Of a stretch of DNA of 53,689 bases, positions 17,460 through 26,801 are shown piece by piece. Numbering within the stretch: position 1 is the stretch's first letter; every line of letters starts with the position of its first letter. The position numbers and the translations under genes are program-made. Source of the DNA: Candidatus Zhuqueibacterota bacterium (lineage in GTDB: Bacteria; Zhuqueibacterota; Zhuqueibacteria; Residuimicrobiales; Krinioviventaceae); assembly GCA_016934825.1 (NCBI GenBank), contig JAFGSB010000114.1:1-53689 (forward strand), given 5' to 3'. The notes under the pieces are model-generated. The model was given only the letters and a program-made list of their open reading frames with translations. It was not told where the DNA came from and did no database searches.

Positions 17460-18956
17460 TTGGAAACGGAACCTAAATTAAAAAATGTGAATCTTAAAGA
17501 TCAATCGGTCTTTCTTGTAATTGGAAATACATTCCGGCAAGGGACTATTATGCTTCAGGGTATGATCCTTGCTCGTTTATTAACACCGGCGGATTTTGGA
17601 AGTTTTCGCCAGGTCATTTTGGTCATAACTTTATTATATACCTTTACGTATTTATCTATTGCTGAAAGCAGTTCATATTTTTTAGCCCGACTAAGCAGAA
17701 CAGACCAGAAAAAGTTTACTTTTCAGTCGTTGTTTGCTTATGTTATTATGGGTAATCTGGCATTGTTGATCATTATTTTGAGCCGCGATAAAATTGCTCA
17801 CTTGTTTAATAATCCTTCACTTGCAGAATTACTTCTTATTGCATCAATATTTCCAATGTCTATGATGGTGAATGTACATAGATCGGTATCGCTTGTAACT
17901 ATAGGCAAGGCGGAAATCAGCAGTATTTTGTCAATTGTATTTGCAGTATTACATGCGGGTACCATTTGTATTATAGCAGCATTGGGGTACCCGTTAATTG
18001 TTGCTTTAAAAGGTTATGCGGTTGTTTATTTTCTTGATTCAATCGTTTCCGTACTGTTAATGCTAAAATATATAGGTATCAAACCAAATATTGATATGGC
18101 CCTTATTAAGGAACAGTATAAATTTTCAATACCTTACTGGTTCAGCCTTTCAATTCTTTTTGCATATATGCAGATTCATAAATTATTGGTTTCATCAGTT
18201 TTTAATCCCGAAAAATTTGCCCTGTTTTCAGTCGGGGCAATGGAGTTGCCTGTAATCGGTAATATTGCCCAGCAAATCGCCCTGGTATTAATTCCGGTGT
18301 CCGTACAAATGCGTATGAGAGGAAAGACAGGTGAAGTCATAAATTTATGGGAAAAATCAGCGGCAAAAGTTGCGTTGATTACAATGCCTGTTTTTATGAT
18401 CCTGGTTTTTTCCGCAAAAACATTTATAGTCGCAGTGTGGGGGTCTTTATATGAAGACGCATGGGTTATATTTATCATCATATCATTATTAATGCCATTA
18501 AAGATATGTGATATTACATCATTATATAAAATAACAGGAAATACAAAATATGTTATTGTTTCGTCTGTTGCCGCATTAATTGTCGGTTTGGGCAGCGGCT
18601 ATTTACTGATAGCCCCCTTAGGTTTGTTGGGACCTGCTTTGGGTATGATATTAGGAAAACTTACTCAGATATATTTGGGTCTGTTTTTTATCAGAAAAGA
18701 TTTCCCGATAAAGCTGCACCAGGCATTTGCCTTTAAATATGTATGGAAAATTACGCTTGTCTCTTTTCTTGCCTGCGTCATAGCAAAGTTTGTTACTCTG
18801 AAAATAGATCAGCCGATTATTAATTTTATTTTGAATAGTATTATTGGCGGCGGTCTATTTCTGGTCTTTGCGTTAAAATTCAGCGTATTGAATGCCGAAG
18901 ATACCGCATTGATTAAAAAATGGATTACTTTAAAACCTTTATTTAAAAAAGCATAA
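17460..18956 (+). CDS. Wzx-type oligosaccharide flippase
   Basis: The 498-residue polytopic membrane protein has about 12-14 hydrophobic helices and the N-terminal signature of the polysaccharide transporter/MOP superfamily (GMILARLLTPADFGSFRQV). It should flip undecaprenyl-linked repeat units across the inner membrane, partnering with the Wzy-like protein 12 bases downstream. The likely start is a TTG at 17460, preceded by GGAG at about 17445; no ATG gives the complete first helix. A 164-base gap upstream separates it from the FemAB gene but holds no obvious terminator. Confidence 0.88.
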   Translation: METEPKLKNVNLKDQSVFLVIGNTFRQGTIMLQGMILARLLTPADFGSFRQVILVITLLYTFTYLSIAESSSYFLARLSRTDQKKFTFQSLFAYVIMGNLALLIIILSRDKIAHLFNNPSLAELLLIASIFPMSMMVNVHRSVSLVTIGKAEISSILSIVFAVLHAGTICIIAALGYPLIVALKGYAVVYFLDSIVSVLLMLKYIGIKPNIDMALIKEQYKFSIPYWFSLSILFAYMQIHKLLVSSVFNPEKFALFSVGAMELPVIGNIAQQIALVLIPVSVQMRMRGKTGEVINLWEKSAAKVALITMPVFMILVFSAKTFIVAVWGSLYEDAWVIFIIISLLMPLKICDITSLYKITGNTKYVIVSSVAALIVGLGSGYLLIAPLGLLGPALGMILGKLTQIYLGLFFIRKDFPIKLHQAFAFKYVWKITLVSFLACVIAKFVTLKIDQPIINFILNSIIGGGLFLVFALKFSVLNAEDTALIKKWITLKPLFKKA

Positions 18957-18968
18957 TAAAGTCGTAAA

Positions 18969-20393
18969 ATGAGTATAGTCCAAGAATCTATAGTTCAAAA
19001 CCACGTAAATAGTCAGGCGCACAGCGATACCAGCCGTGATTTCAGAAGAACTATGAAATGTTTGCTGGCATTATTTATTGTTTCGTGTATTGCCGCCCCC
19101 ATTTATTTTTTGTTCCACAGCCCAACGTATGCCATAGGTTTAATCGGCGCTACAGTGGTAGGTCTCAGTTTCTATCATACTCCTTTTGCTTTGATGTTTT
19201 TAATTTTTTTCTTCCCGTTAGAGGGGGCATTTGAGTTTAGTCAGGTGGGTATGGGGAGCCGTGTTATTGGAGTGGTCGTTTTTTTGAGCTATATTGTTAC
19301 ACGTTTCAGGGGTAAATTTTATATTTCAAAACCGTATTTATTGATTTTATTATTCAATCTTTTTGCCATATTGAGTATTTTATGGGCTGTAAATCAAAAT
19401 GTCGGTGTGGAAGGTAATAAATCTTTAACTCTTAACGTCATTTTAATATTTATTCTGCTCAATTCAACAAGTGATGTAAAACAATTGAAAATGTTGTTAT
19501 GGGCGTTGTATATCGGTGGTATTATAGTATCGATAATGGTTGTATTTGGTAATGTATCCTATGCAAGCGGAGGTGAAAGGATGGGGCGTGTTATTCTGGC
19601 CGAAGGTACAAGCCCCAATATTTTAGGAAATTCAATTCTTATGGCTTTCTTTGCCGGATTTTATTTTTTCAACGAAAAGAGTAAAATAAATAAATTTATT
19701 TTTTTTATTGCCGGTCCGCTTATGTTATATGCAATTCTGAATACGCAAAACAGAACCGCATTAGGCAATGCAGTTGTGTCTCCAATAATTGCTTTTTTAT
19801 TTTCGGCAAAAGGCAAATATCTGATAAAAAATATTGCAGGGATTATCGGGATAGGTATTCTGGGTTACGGCTTGCTCTACATAGCTCTTAATACCGCCAT
19901 ACTGTCAGATTTCGCAAAAGAACGTCTACGAGCTACCGACAGCAATCTGGAGGAAAGCGGTCGAATCGGTGTATGGAAAAAAGGCTTGGAATTCCTTTCC
20001 CAACGACCAATCAACGGCTGGGGATGGAAAAATTTTCCGGAGAAATTTCCGGTTCATCAAAAGTCGTTAACATCGGCTCATAATAATATTGTCGCCGTTG
20101 CCGGGGAGCTTGGTCTTATCGGCTTAGTTATGCTGCTTTTTATTTATTTTATGACATTCAAACAAATATTTAAAATATCACATCCGCCTTTACGCTGGAT
20201 GGCGATCGTATTTTTAATGTTTACATTAATCGCAGGAACGACTGAAACCACTATAATACAAAAAGGATTTTGGTACTCAATGGGTTTTACGTTACTTGGA
20301 ATAAAAATTTCCGAGGATATGGATGTTGAAGAAGAAAAAATTTCCGGGAATTCTAATAAAGCTTCTTATAGTGAGATATTAAATGCTAATTGA
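18969..20393 (+). CDS. O-antigen ligase / Wzy-like polymerase family protein
   Basis: The 474-residue integral membrane protein has about 10-12 helices and the Wzy_C region with QNRTALGN and, near residue 370, the SAHNNIVAVAGELGLIG segment typical of the large periplasmic loop and catalytic histidine area of WaaL/Wzy proteins. It either polymerises repeat units or ligates the polymer to an acceptor. Next to a flippase and glycosyltransferases and with a Wzc-like kinase in the operon, the polymerase role is favoured. The two roles cannot be separated by sequence alone. Confidence 0.85.
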   Translation: MSIVQESIVQNHVNSQAHSDTSRDFRRTMKCLLALFIVSCIAAPIYFLFHSPTYAIGLIGATVVGLSFYHTPFALMFLIFFFPLEGAFEFSQVGMGSRVIGVVVFLSYIVTRFRGKFYISKPYLLILLFNLFAILSILWAVNQNVGVEGNKSLTLNVILIFILLNSTSDVKQLKMLLWALYIGGIIVSIMVVFGNVSYASGGERMGRVILAEGTSPNILGNSILMAFFAGFYFFNEKSKINKFIFFIAGPLMLYAILNTQNRTALGNAVVSPIIAFLFSAKGKYLIKNIAGIIGIGILGYGLLYIALNTAILSDFAKERLRATDSNLEESGRIGVWKKGLEFLSQRPINGWGWKNFPEKFPVHQKSLTSAHNNIVAVAGELGLIGLVMLLFIYFMTFKQIFKISHPPLRWMAIVFLMFTLIAGTTETTIIQKGFWYSMGFTLLGIKISEDMDVEEEKISGNSNKASYSEILNAN

Positions 20394-20406
20394 TGGAGAG
20401 TCGTAA

Positions 20407-21609
20407 ATGAAAATATTGGTAATTTCACATCTGTTTCCCAACGCAGGGAACAAGAATTATGGAATTTTCTTTGCCAGCTATCTGATCGAGATGGAAAAAC
20501 AGGGGATGGATATTACCGTTATTGTTCCAACTGTTTGGACTCCCTTTTTTTTAAAATACTTTAAAAAGTGGAAAGAATATAACCATAACATTAAATTAAT
20601 TAATTTTAAAGGTATTAAAACCGTAACAACACCCTATTTGAGAATTACCGGCAATTGGTTTTTTCGCTGGGCGGGATTGAGTGCATTCCTGTCATTAAAA
20701 AATAAAGCGAAAAGGTTACACCAAAAAAATAAATATGATATTATTTATTCGCATATGTTTTTCCCTGATGGCGACGTGGCGGTAAGATTATCCAGGCAGT
20801 TAAAAATTCCGGCCGTTTGCGTGGGTATCGGGCGGGATGTAAATATTATACCCAATTATTATAAGGGGATTTATAAACGTTTTGTGAAAATTTGCAATCA
20901 GCTCGACGGTACCATATCTTACGGTCAGGCTGTTGCCGATAAAATTGATGCGATCAGCAATAAAAAAACGCTATCGGTTTACGGTGTTGTGGATTTAAAT
21001 AAATTTAAACCCGTTGCGTCTAAAAATTCTTTGAGAAAAGAGCTCGGTATCCCGGAAGATAAAACTGTTGTATTATATCTCAGTACTTTTAAAAAGGATA
21101 AAGGTGTTTATGAATTACTTGAGGCATTTAAAAGAGTGCTGAAAAAATGTCCGAATGCGATTTTGGAAATTTGCGGATGGGGTATTGAAAAAGCGGGGAT
21201 GATTCGTTATATACAGGAGAACAGTCTGGAAAACGAGATAAAAATGATCGGTTCTGTGGATCACGAAAAGGTGGATTTGTGGATGAAGGCATGTGATTTA
21301 TTTGTTCTGCCTACTTATCATGAAGGTATGCCGAATGCCGTCATGGAGGCTATGGCATGCGGGTTACCTGTCCTTGTCAGCGCAGTTGGCGGACTGCCCG
21401 ATGCAATAGGCGACAGTGAAGGTGCGGTTCTTATCCCTCCTAAGGATGTGAAGATACTTGAGGAGAGTATGTCTAAAATATTGAATGATGAAAAGCAAAG
21501 AGAAAAAATGAGTATTGCTGCGCGGAAAAGAGCCGAGGAACGATTTGGAGCGGAGAAAACCGTTTCAACTTTGATTACCTATCTCGGGCAAATTGTTGAA
21601 CAATATTAA
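20407..21609 (+). CDS. GT4-family glycosyltransferase (1)
   Basis: The 400-residue GT-B protein has an N-terminal acceptor domain (ILVISHLFPNAGNKNYGIF) and a C-terminal nucleotide-sugar domain with YHEGMPNAVMEAMACGLPV and GGLPDAI, the E-x7-E motif of family GT4. It adds one sugar to the lipid-linked repeat unit at the cytoplasmic face of the inner membrane. GGAGAG precedes the start, and the gene follows the polymerase by 13 bases. Donor and acceptor are unknown. Confidence 0.88.
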   Translation: MKILVISHLFPNAGNKNYGIFFASYLIEMEKQGMDITVIVPTVWTPFFLKYFKKWKEYNHNIKLINFKGIKTVTTPYLRITGNWFFRWAGLSAFLSLKNKAKRLHQKNKYDIIYSHMFFPDGDVAVRLSRQLKIPAVCVGIGRDVNIIPNYYKGIYKRFVKICNQLDGTISYGQAVADKIDAISNKKTLSVYGVVDLNKFKPVASKNSLRKELGIPEDKTVVLYLSTFKKDKGVYELLEAFKRVLKKCPNAILEICGWGIEKAGMIRYIQENSLENEIKMIGSVDHEKVDLWMKACDLFVLPTYHEGMPNAVMEAMACGLPVLVSAVGGLPDAIGDSEGAVLIPPKDVKILEESMSKILNDEKQREKMSIAARKRAEERFGAEKTVSTLITYLGQIVEQY

Positions 21610-21646
21610 ATTGATACGAGAATAACCATATTTTCTGGAAGAATAA

Positions 21647-22807
21647 ATGAATTATAACCTGAAAAAAAATATCTGTGTTTTCACCATTCATCGCGCCAAA
21701 GATGTTCGGGTATTGAACAGGCACTGCCGTTCCTTACAACGGTTGGGAATGAATGTCACGCTGATTGCTGTCTCGGAAAACGGCAGTTATGATGATGAGG
21801 GAATTAAGGTTATTGGTATCACCCGGTGGAAGGGCGGTATGCAGCGTTTAAAAACCCTGATTAAAATAACTGTTCTCGCATATAAACAAAAGGCTGATAT
21901 TTATCATTTTCATGACCCGGATTTGTTGTTTTTCGCTCCATTTTTGCGCCTTTTTACATTCAAACCCGTTGTATATGATATTCATGAATTTTATAGCCGC
22001 CAGTTGCCGATGAAATGTCCTGATGTTTTTCTGTTAAGAAAATTTGCAGGAATAATTATCTGGGTGATTGAATCATTTCTTGGCATGTTGTGCGGCTCGA
22101 TATCCGCTGTATATATGGATCATGTGAGACGTTTCTCCCGGCTTGGTTGTAAAACTGTATGGACGCCGAATTTCGCCTCTTTGGATGATTTTTCGGCGGA
22201 ACCGGTCACCGATGAAGTATGGGAGAAGCGGCGGTTCACCGTTATTCATACCGGTACATTGAGTCCCTCCCGTGGCTCCTTGATACTTTTGGATATTGCG
22301 CGGGAATTGAAAAAAAGACGCCCCGAAATAAATGTTATTATAACCCGCCGGTTCTGGTCCGAGCGACAGGAAAATGTAATGATGGAAAAATTATCGGAGC
22401 CCGGGTTTCAAAATGTTATAGAATTTGTACCGCACATGTCCGGCCGGGAATTACCCAAATTTGTCCGTCATGGTGGTGTTGGTTTGAGTTTGTTGCAGCC
22501 TGATGGCGAGTATTTACTACCTTCTCATGTCCCCACAAAATTTTTTGAATATATGTCCCAATCCGTGCCCATCGTGGCTTCGAATATGCCCTCGAGTTAT
22601 GAGATTGTCGATAATGAAAAAGTGGGTTTTGTAGTTGATGCCGGGGATGTTATGGCATATGTCGATTCAATTTTTAAGATCGTTGATAATCCTCAAATGG
22701 CAAAAGAAATGGGGGAAAACGGGCGTCAGGCATTTATAGAAAAATATAACTGGGGTATTTGTGAAAAGAATTTGGGTGAATTTTATTCCGGTTTATTGAA
22801 AAAATGA
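21647..22807 (+). CDS. GT4-family glycosyltransferase (2)
   Basis: The 386-residue GT-B protein has VFTIHRAKDVRVLNRHCR at the N-terminus, DIYHFHDPDLLFF and VVYDIHEF in the acceptor domain, and HVPTKFFEYMSQSVPIVAS in the donor-binding domain. It should add another sugar of the repeat unit. Its last four bases overlap the start of the lyase gene (ATGA), so the two are translationally coupled. The sugar is unknown. Confidence 0.85.
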   Translation: MNYNLKKNICVFTIHRAKDVRVLNRHCRSLQRLGMNVTLIAVSENGSYDDEGIKVIGITRWKGGMQRLKTLIKITVLAYKQKADIYHFHDPDLLFFAPFLRLFTFKPVVYDIHEFYSRQLPMKCPDVFLLRKFAGIIIWVIESFLGMLCGSISAVYMDHVRRFSRLGCKTVWTPNFASLDDFSAEPVTDEVWEKRRFTVIHTGTLSPSRGSLILLDIARELKKRRPEINVIITRRFWSERQENVMMEKLSEPGFQNVIEFVPHMSGRELPKFVRHGGVGLSLLQPDGEYLLPSHVPTKFFEYMSQSVPIVASNMPSSYEIVDNEKVGFVVDAGDVMAYVDSIFKIVDNPQMAKEMGENGRQAFIEKYNWGICEKNLGEFYSGLLKK

Positions 22808-24894
22808 AATCCTTCAAAAGATTATTTCAATTAGTCAAAAATTATGGTTTGGGTTTTCTCCTGTACCGGTTAAACTACGTGTTTGAACGAAAAACCGGAT
22901 TACAAAAACGTAAATTCAAACAAAAGAGATGGGAAAATATTCATCTGAATGAGTATTTTAAAGGTGATATTTATTCCCTGCTCAGCGCGGAACGTATTTT
23001 TTTCTTTACTGGTTCGCAATTACCTTTATGTAATAAATCCTGGCATGCCGATATAAAAAGTAAGGCCGAGGAAATCCTGCAAAACAGGTTTTTTTATTTT
23101 TTTAATAAGAGCTATTCTCTGGGCCAAAGTCCGGACTGGTTTGTAAATCCCGTTACTGGCGTCCGCGCCAGATCGGATGTTCACTGGTGTGAAATTAAAG
23201 ATTTTGATCCGCAGGTAGGGGATATTAAATTTATCTGGGAACCGTCGAGGTTTGCCTGGAGTTATCTGCTGGCGCGCGCCTGGGCCGTGACCCGGGAAAA
23301 GAAATATGTGGTTAAATTCTGGGAATTGTTTGAACACTGGCTGGAACACAACCAGCCAAATACGGGGGCGAATTATTATTGCGGCCAGGAGTGCTCGTTA
23401 AGGTTAATGGCCATGGTTTTTGCCCATTTTGCTTTTTATGATTCGCCTGTCAGTACGGACGACAGAAAAATAAAACTTTTAAAAGCCATAGCGGTACACG
23501 CGGAAAGAATAGATAAAAATATTCAATATGCCGTTTCTACCCGGACAAATCATTCCCTGACGGAATCGACCGGTTTATATACAGTCGGATTGTTATTCCC
23601 GGAGTTTAAACAATCCCGTCGCTGGAAAAAAAGCGGTAAACGAATTCTGGTCCGTGAGGCCATGAAGCAGATTTTTAATGATGGGGCTTATATTCAGCAT
23701 TCGATGAATTATCACCGGCTTATGCTGCAAACCGTTCTGTGGGCCATCCGGCTGGGACAGTTGAACAATGAAACATTTGTTCCAACATTTATCGAGCGGG
23801 TAAAAAAAGCCGTATATTTTATCTATCAGATGCAGGACCTTCAAACCGGTCGGGTACCGAATTACGGTTCCAATGACGGCGCACTGATTTTTCCGCTCAA
23901 TACGTGCGATTATCTTGATTACCGGCCGGTTATCCAGTCTTTATATTATTTGTTTTATCACAAAAAACTTTACGAGAACGGCCCCTGGGACGAGGATTTA
24001 ATATGGTTTTTCGGGGAGGAAGCAATCAAATCCATGCCGGCAAACATCAGGCAAAAAACCAGCGAATTCAGAGATGGGGGCTATTATACAATCAGGGGTG
24101 AAAAAAGCTGGGGCATGATACGCTGCCATAGTTATAAAACCCGACCAGGCCAGTTTGACGCCCTGCATCTTGATGTTTGGTCGCAGGGTATTAATATTAT
24201 GCGCGATTCAGGCTCCTTTATGTATAATTGTGATCCGCCCTGGAGGCATTATTTTTCCGGTACGCCAGCTCATAATACGGTAACGGTAGATGGTGAAAAT
24301 CAGATGACGAGAGGTGACCGGTTTATTCTCTTTGATTGGCTGCAGAGCAGTAAACCGACAATTTCAACAAAGGGAAACTGTACTTATTTTTCCGGCGCTC
24401 ATTTCGGTTATAAAAGACTGGGCGACGACATTGTGCATTTTCGTTCTGTTGCATTAACAGATGATTTGAACGCCTGGATCATTGTTGATGATATTGCCGG
24501 CAGCGGCTCCCACACGCTTAACCTGTACTGGCAAATTACCGGCAAAATTCTGCAAATTAAAAAAAATGTCGGTATACTTGAAATTGAAAACAGAATAGTA
24601 TATACCTATATACTTTCCCCAACAGATTTCACGATAAATCATTATTATGGAGATGAAGAAATACCCGCCGGTTTTTATTCGTTATATTATGGCGAAAGGT
24701 ACCCCGCCTCTGTTATAAACGTAAAAGCCGACCGGAAATTACCCGTCCGGCTGATCAGTGTTATATCCCCGGATAAACAATTAAATTTAAATTATTGTGA
24801 TACATCATTAACTTTAAGTAATGACCTTGGCCAACAAAAGCAATTTATACTTGACCGTAATCCGACTTTGGATAAAAGCGTATTTGAAAATTAA
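22804..24894 (+). CDS. Heparinase II/III-like polysaccharide lyase
   Basis: The 696-residue protein has the alpha/alpha-toroid N-terminal domain (about 60-370; STRTNHSLTESTGLY and QHSMNYHRLML are conserved segments with candidate catalytic Asn/His/Tyr) and the C-terminal heparinase II/III beta-sandwich (HLDVWSQGINIMRDSG, GTPAHNTVTVDGENQM). The family cleaves uronic-acid polymers by beta-elimination. No clear signal peptide is visible, which is odd for a periplasmic enzyme. In this setting it is probably a biosynthesis-linked lyase that trims or releases the polymer, as in alginate and similar loci. The presence of uronic acid in the polymer is inferred from this gene only. Confidence 0.85.
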   Translation: MKSFKRLFQLVKNYGLGFLLYRLNYVFERKTGLQKRKFKQKRWENIHLNEYFKGDIYSLLSAERIFFFTGSQLPLCNKSWHADIKSKAEEILQNRFFYFFNKSYSLGQSPDWFVNPVTGVRARSDVHWCEIKDFDPQVGDIKFIWEPSRFAWSYLLARAWAVTREKKYVVKFWELFEHWLEHNQPNTGANYYCGQECSLRLMAMVFAHFAFYDSPVSTDDRKIKLLKAIAVHAERIDKNIQYAVSTRTNHSLTESTGLYTVGLLFPEFKQSRRWKKSGKRILVREAMKQIFNDGAYIQHSMNYHRLMLQTVLWAIRLGQLNNETFVPTFIERVKKAVYFIYQMQDLQTGRVPNYGSNDGALIFPLNTCDYLDYRPVIQSLYYLFYHKKLYENGPWDEDLIWFFGEEAIKSMPANIRQKTSEFRDGGYYTIRGEKSWGMIRCHSYKTRPGQFDALHLDVWSQGINIMRDSGSFMYNCDPPWRHYFSGTPAHNTVTVDGENQMTRGDRFILFDWLQSSKPTISTKGNCTYFSGAHFGYKRLGDDIVHFRSVALTDDLNAWIIVDDIAGSGSHTLNLYWQITGKILQIKKNVGILEIENRIVYTYILSPTDFTINHYYGDEEIPAGFYSLYYGERYPASVINVKADRKLPVRLISVISPDKQLNLNYCDTSLTLSNDLGQQKQFILDRNPTLDKSVFEN

Positions 24895-24908
24895 AACAGG
24901 ATAGAGCT

Positions 24909-26132
24909 ATGCATATTGTTTATATTCATCAGTATTTTTCCACACCGCTGGGGGGTTACGGAATACGTTCCTATGAGTGGGCTAAAAAATTAATCGCTGC
25001 AGGACATAAGGTAACTGTGATAACCGCCGCCAATACGATCGGCAGGCTGGATGAAAGACTGCATTATAAAAAAGGAAGAGAGTCGGTAACGATAGATGGA
25101 ATTGATGTTAAACTGATCAAGGCTTTTTATTCAAATTACATGAATTTGTTTCAGCGGGCTTTCGCGTTTTTTAAATTTGCAGACAATACATATAAAAAAA
25201 TAATTGAACTCAAGCCGGACCTGATATTTGCGACATCCACGCCGTTAACGGTGGGTCTGCCCGCGAAAAAGGCGGCCAAAAAATTGGGTGTGCCGTTTAT
25301 TTTTGAGGTGCGCGACCTGTGGCCGGAACTGATTTTCGCACTCGGGGCGATGAGAAATCCATTGGCGCGTAAATATCTGATAAATATGGAACATTCCATA
25401 TATCGTGCGTCAAAACATATTGTGGCCCTTGCCCCGGGTATCAAAGACGGTATAACAAGAACCGGTTATCCGGGAGAAAATGTGAGTGTAATTCCGAATT
25501 GCTGTGATCTTGACTTGTTCAAACCCAAGCCGCCGAACGCCCCTGAACCGGAATATGGAAATCCCGGAGATGTCCGTTTTGTTTTTACCGGCGCGCATGG
25601 TACGGCAAATGGCCTGGATGCCGTTCTGGACGGGATTACCGAATTAAAAAAAAGAAACAAAAAAGGAGTTCATTTTGTATTCATCGGGACCGGGAAAGAA
25701 AAAGAAAGGCTCGTTAAGCGGTCTGTTGACGAGGGCTTGAGCGATTATATAACATGGGTGGACCGAATCGTAAAAACCGAATTGGCGGAACTGCTGCCCC
25801 GTTTCGATGTGGGAATGATGATTCTGGCCAATGTTCCCGAATTTTATTATGGCACATCCCCAAATAAATTTTTTGACTACATTTCCAGCGGATTACCGGT
25901 ATTGAACAACTATCCCGGATGGCTGGCCGGTATGATTACTGAAAATAAGTGCGGGCTTGTCAGCAAACCGGACGATCCTGTGGATTTTGCCGATACGGTA
26001 GAAAAGTTATGCGCGTCCAAAGATATGCGGGAAAAAATGGGAATAGCATCCAGAAAACTGGCGGAAGCGCAATTCTCCAGAGATAAACTGGGTGATGAAT
26101 TTGTAAAAGTGCTTGAAGAAAATTCGGATTAA
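24909..26132 (+). CDS. GT4-family glycosyltransferase (3), WbuB-like
   Basis: The 407-residue GT-B protein has HIVYIHQYFSTPLGGYGIR at the start, FEVRDLWPELIFALGAM in the acceptor domain and GTSPNKFFDYISSGLPVLNN in the donor domain, resembling WbuB-type fucosamine or N-acetylhexosamine transferases. It is the last gene of the long co-directional polysaccharide operon, 14 bases after the lyase, with AGGA before the ATG. A weak hairpin at 26286-26303 may end the operon. Confidence 0.87.
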   Translation: MHIVYIHQYFSTPLGGYGIRSYEWAKKLIAAGHKVTVITAANTIGRLDERLHYKKGRESVTIDGIDVKLIKAFYSNYMNLFQRAFAFFKFADNTYKKIIELKPDLIFATSTPLTVGLPAKKAAKKLGVPFIFEVRDLWPELIFALGAMRNPLARKYLINMEHSIYRASKHIVALAPGIKDGITRTGYPGENVSVIPNCCDLDLFKPKPPNAPEPEYGNPGDVRFVFTGAHGTANGLDAVLDGITELKKRNKKGVHFVFIGTGKEKERLVKRSVDEGLSDYITWVDRIVKTELAELLPRFDVGMMILANVPEFYYGTSPNKFFDYISSGLPVLNNYPGWLAGMITENKCGLVSKPDDPVDFADTVEKLCASKDMREKMGIASRKLAEAQFSRDKLGDEFVKVLEENSD

Positions 26133-26285
26133 CAAGGCAATATTTTTTATTTTATTTATTCCGGTCAGAGCAACCCGGATGCAGTTACGCCTATTGTTGT
26201 ATTTTTACCTGACAGGGACATTATATAAAGGCAGTCTATCCGGGTAACAAAACAGGATCACCTCTACAATCCGTCGCAAAACCTG

Positions 26286-26303
26286 CCTGTTACATTAAAC
26301 AGG
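26286..26303 (+). terminator. Weak terminator-like hairpin after the polysaccharide operon
   Basis: CCTGTT and AACAGG form a 6-bp stem with a 6-base loop about 150 bases after the last glycosyltransferase. The T run is displaced by an A run, so it is not a canonical intrinsic terminator. Confidence 0.25.
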
Positions 26304-26572
26304 GATGTAAAAAAATTTTTTAAACTGGCTGGCGACAATGCGAATTGCAGGAATGAATATATCAATTCTATACCCTTCCGTCGGGGAAAAGCCCCCCCGG
26401 GAAGAATAAGTATGTCAATCTTTTGAATCAATCCTTCATGTCGGATTCTATATTTATTAAGATCAAATTATAGATATTTATTTTACCCCCAATCAATACA
26501 TCATTTATTACCATTAATAAATTTTTAGGATGGGATTATGTGGAATCCTTCCCTTATACCCCAATGAATGAC

Positions 26573-26588
26573 TGGCATTGATTTTGCA
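26573..26588 (+). promoter_or_regulatory. Sigma-54-type promoter
   Basis: TGGCATTGATTTTGCA matches the -24/-12 consensus TGGCAY-N5-TTGCW at every defined base, with GG and GC exactly ten bases apart. Transcription would start near 26599, leaving a leader of about 200 bases before the CapK-like ligase. An enhancer-binding protein would be required; none is encoded in the window. Confidence 0.6.
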
Positions 26589-26710
26589 TAAAAAGAATAA
26601 TAATAAACAGGCAATTGCAGCAAATCACTGTTTTTTTTATAATTATTAACAGTTGATTTTTTTTTCTGTGGAATAGAGTGGACAATTGCCTTGTTAGATA
26701 TTTCTAAAAT

Positions 26711-26728
26711 ATACAGGTCTGCCTGTAT
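26711..26728 (+). promoter_or_regulatory. Perfect 7-bp palindrome, possible operator or leader hairpin
   Basis: ATACAGG and CCTGTAT flank a TCTG loop, 74 bases before the proposed start of the CapK-like ligase. It could be a protein-binding operator or an RNA hairpin in the leader. Function is not known. Confidence 0.3.
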
Positions 26729-26801
26729 TCGATTTGGAATAGCTAACAAAAAATAACACTTAAATTTATTTATGTGGGCAAAGTCAGGCAGGGTGAATGA
26801 T

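Larger units (their letters stand above)
26133..26801 (+). other. Non-coding region between the polysaccharide operon and the CapK-like ligase
   Basis: This stretch has no convincing gene. It holds an inverted repeat ACCCGGAT/ATCCGGGT (26173-26180 and 26238-26245), a terminator-like hairpin CCTGTT/AACAGG (26286-26303), a GC-rich hairpin (26375-26404, CTTCC-GGGG-AAAAG-CCCC-GGAAG), a sigma-54-like promoter (26573-26588) and a perfect 7-bp palindrome (26711-26728). An open frame on the minus strand here overlaps these elements and looks unlike a protein. Confidence 0.6.
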
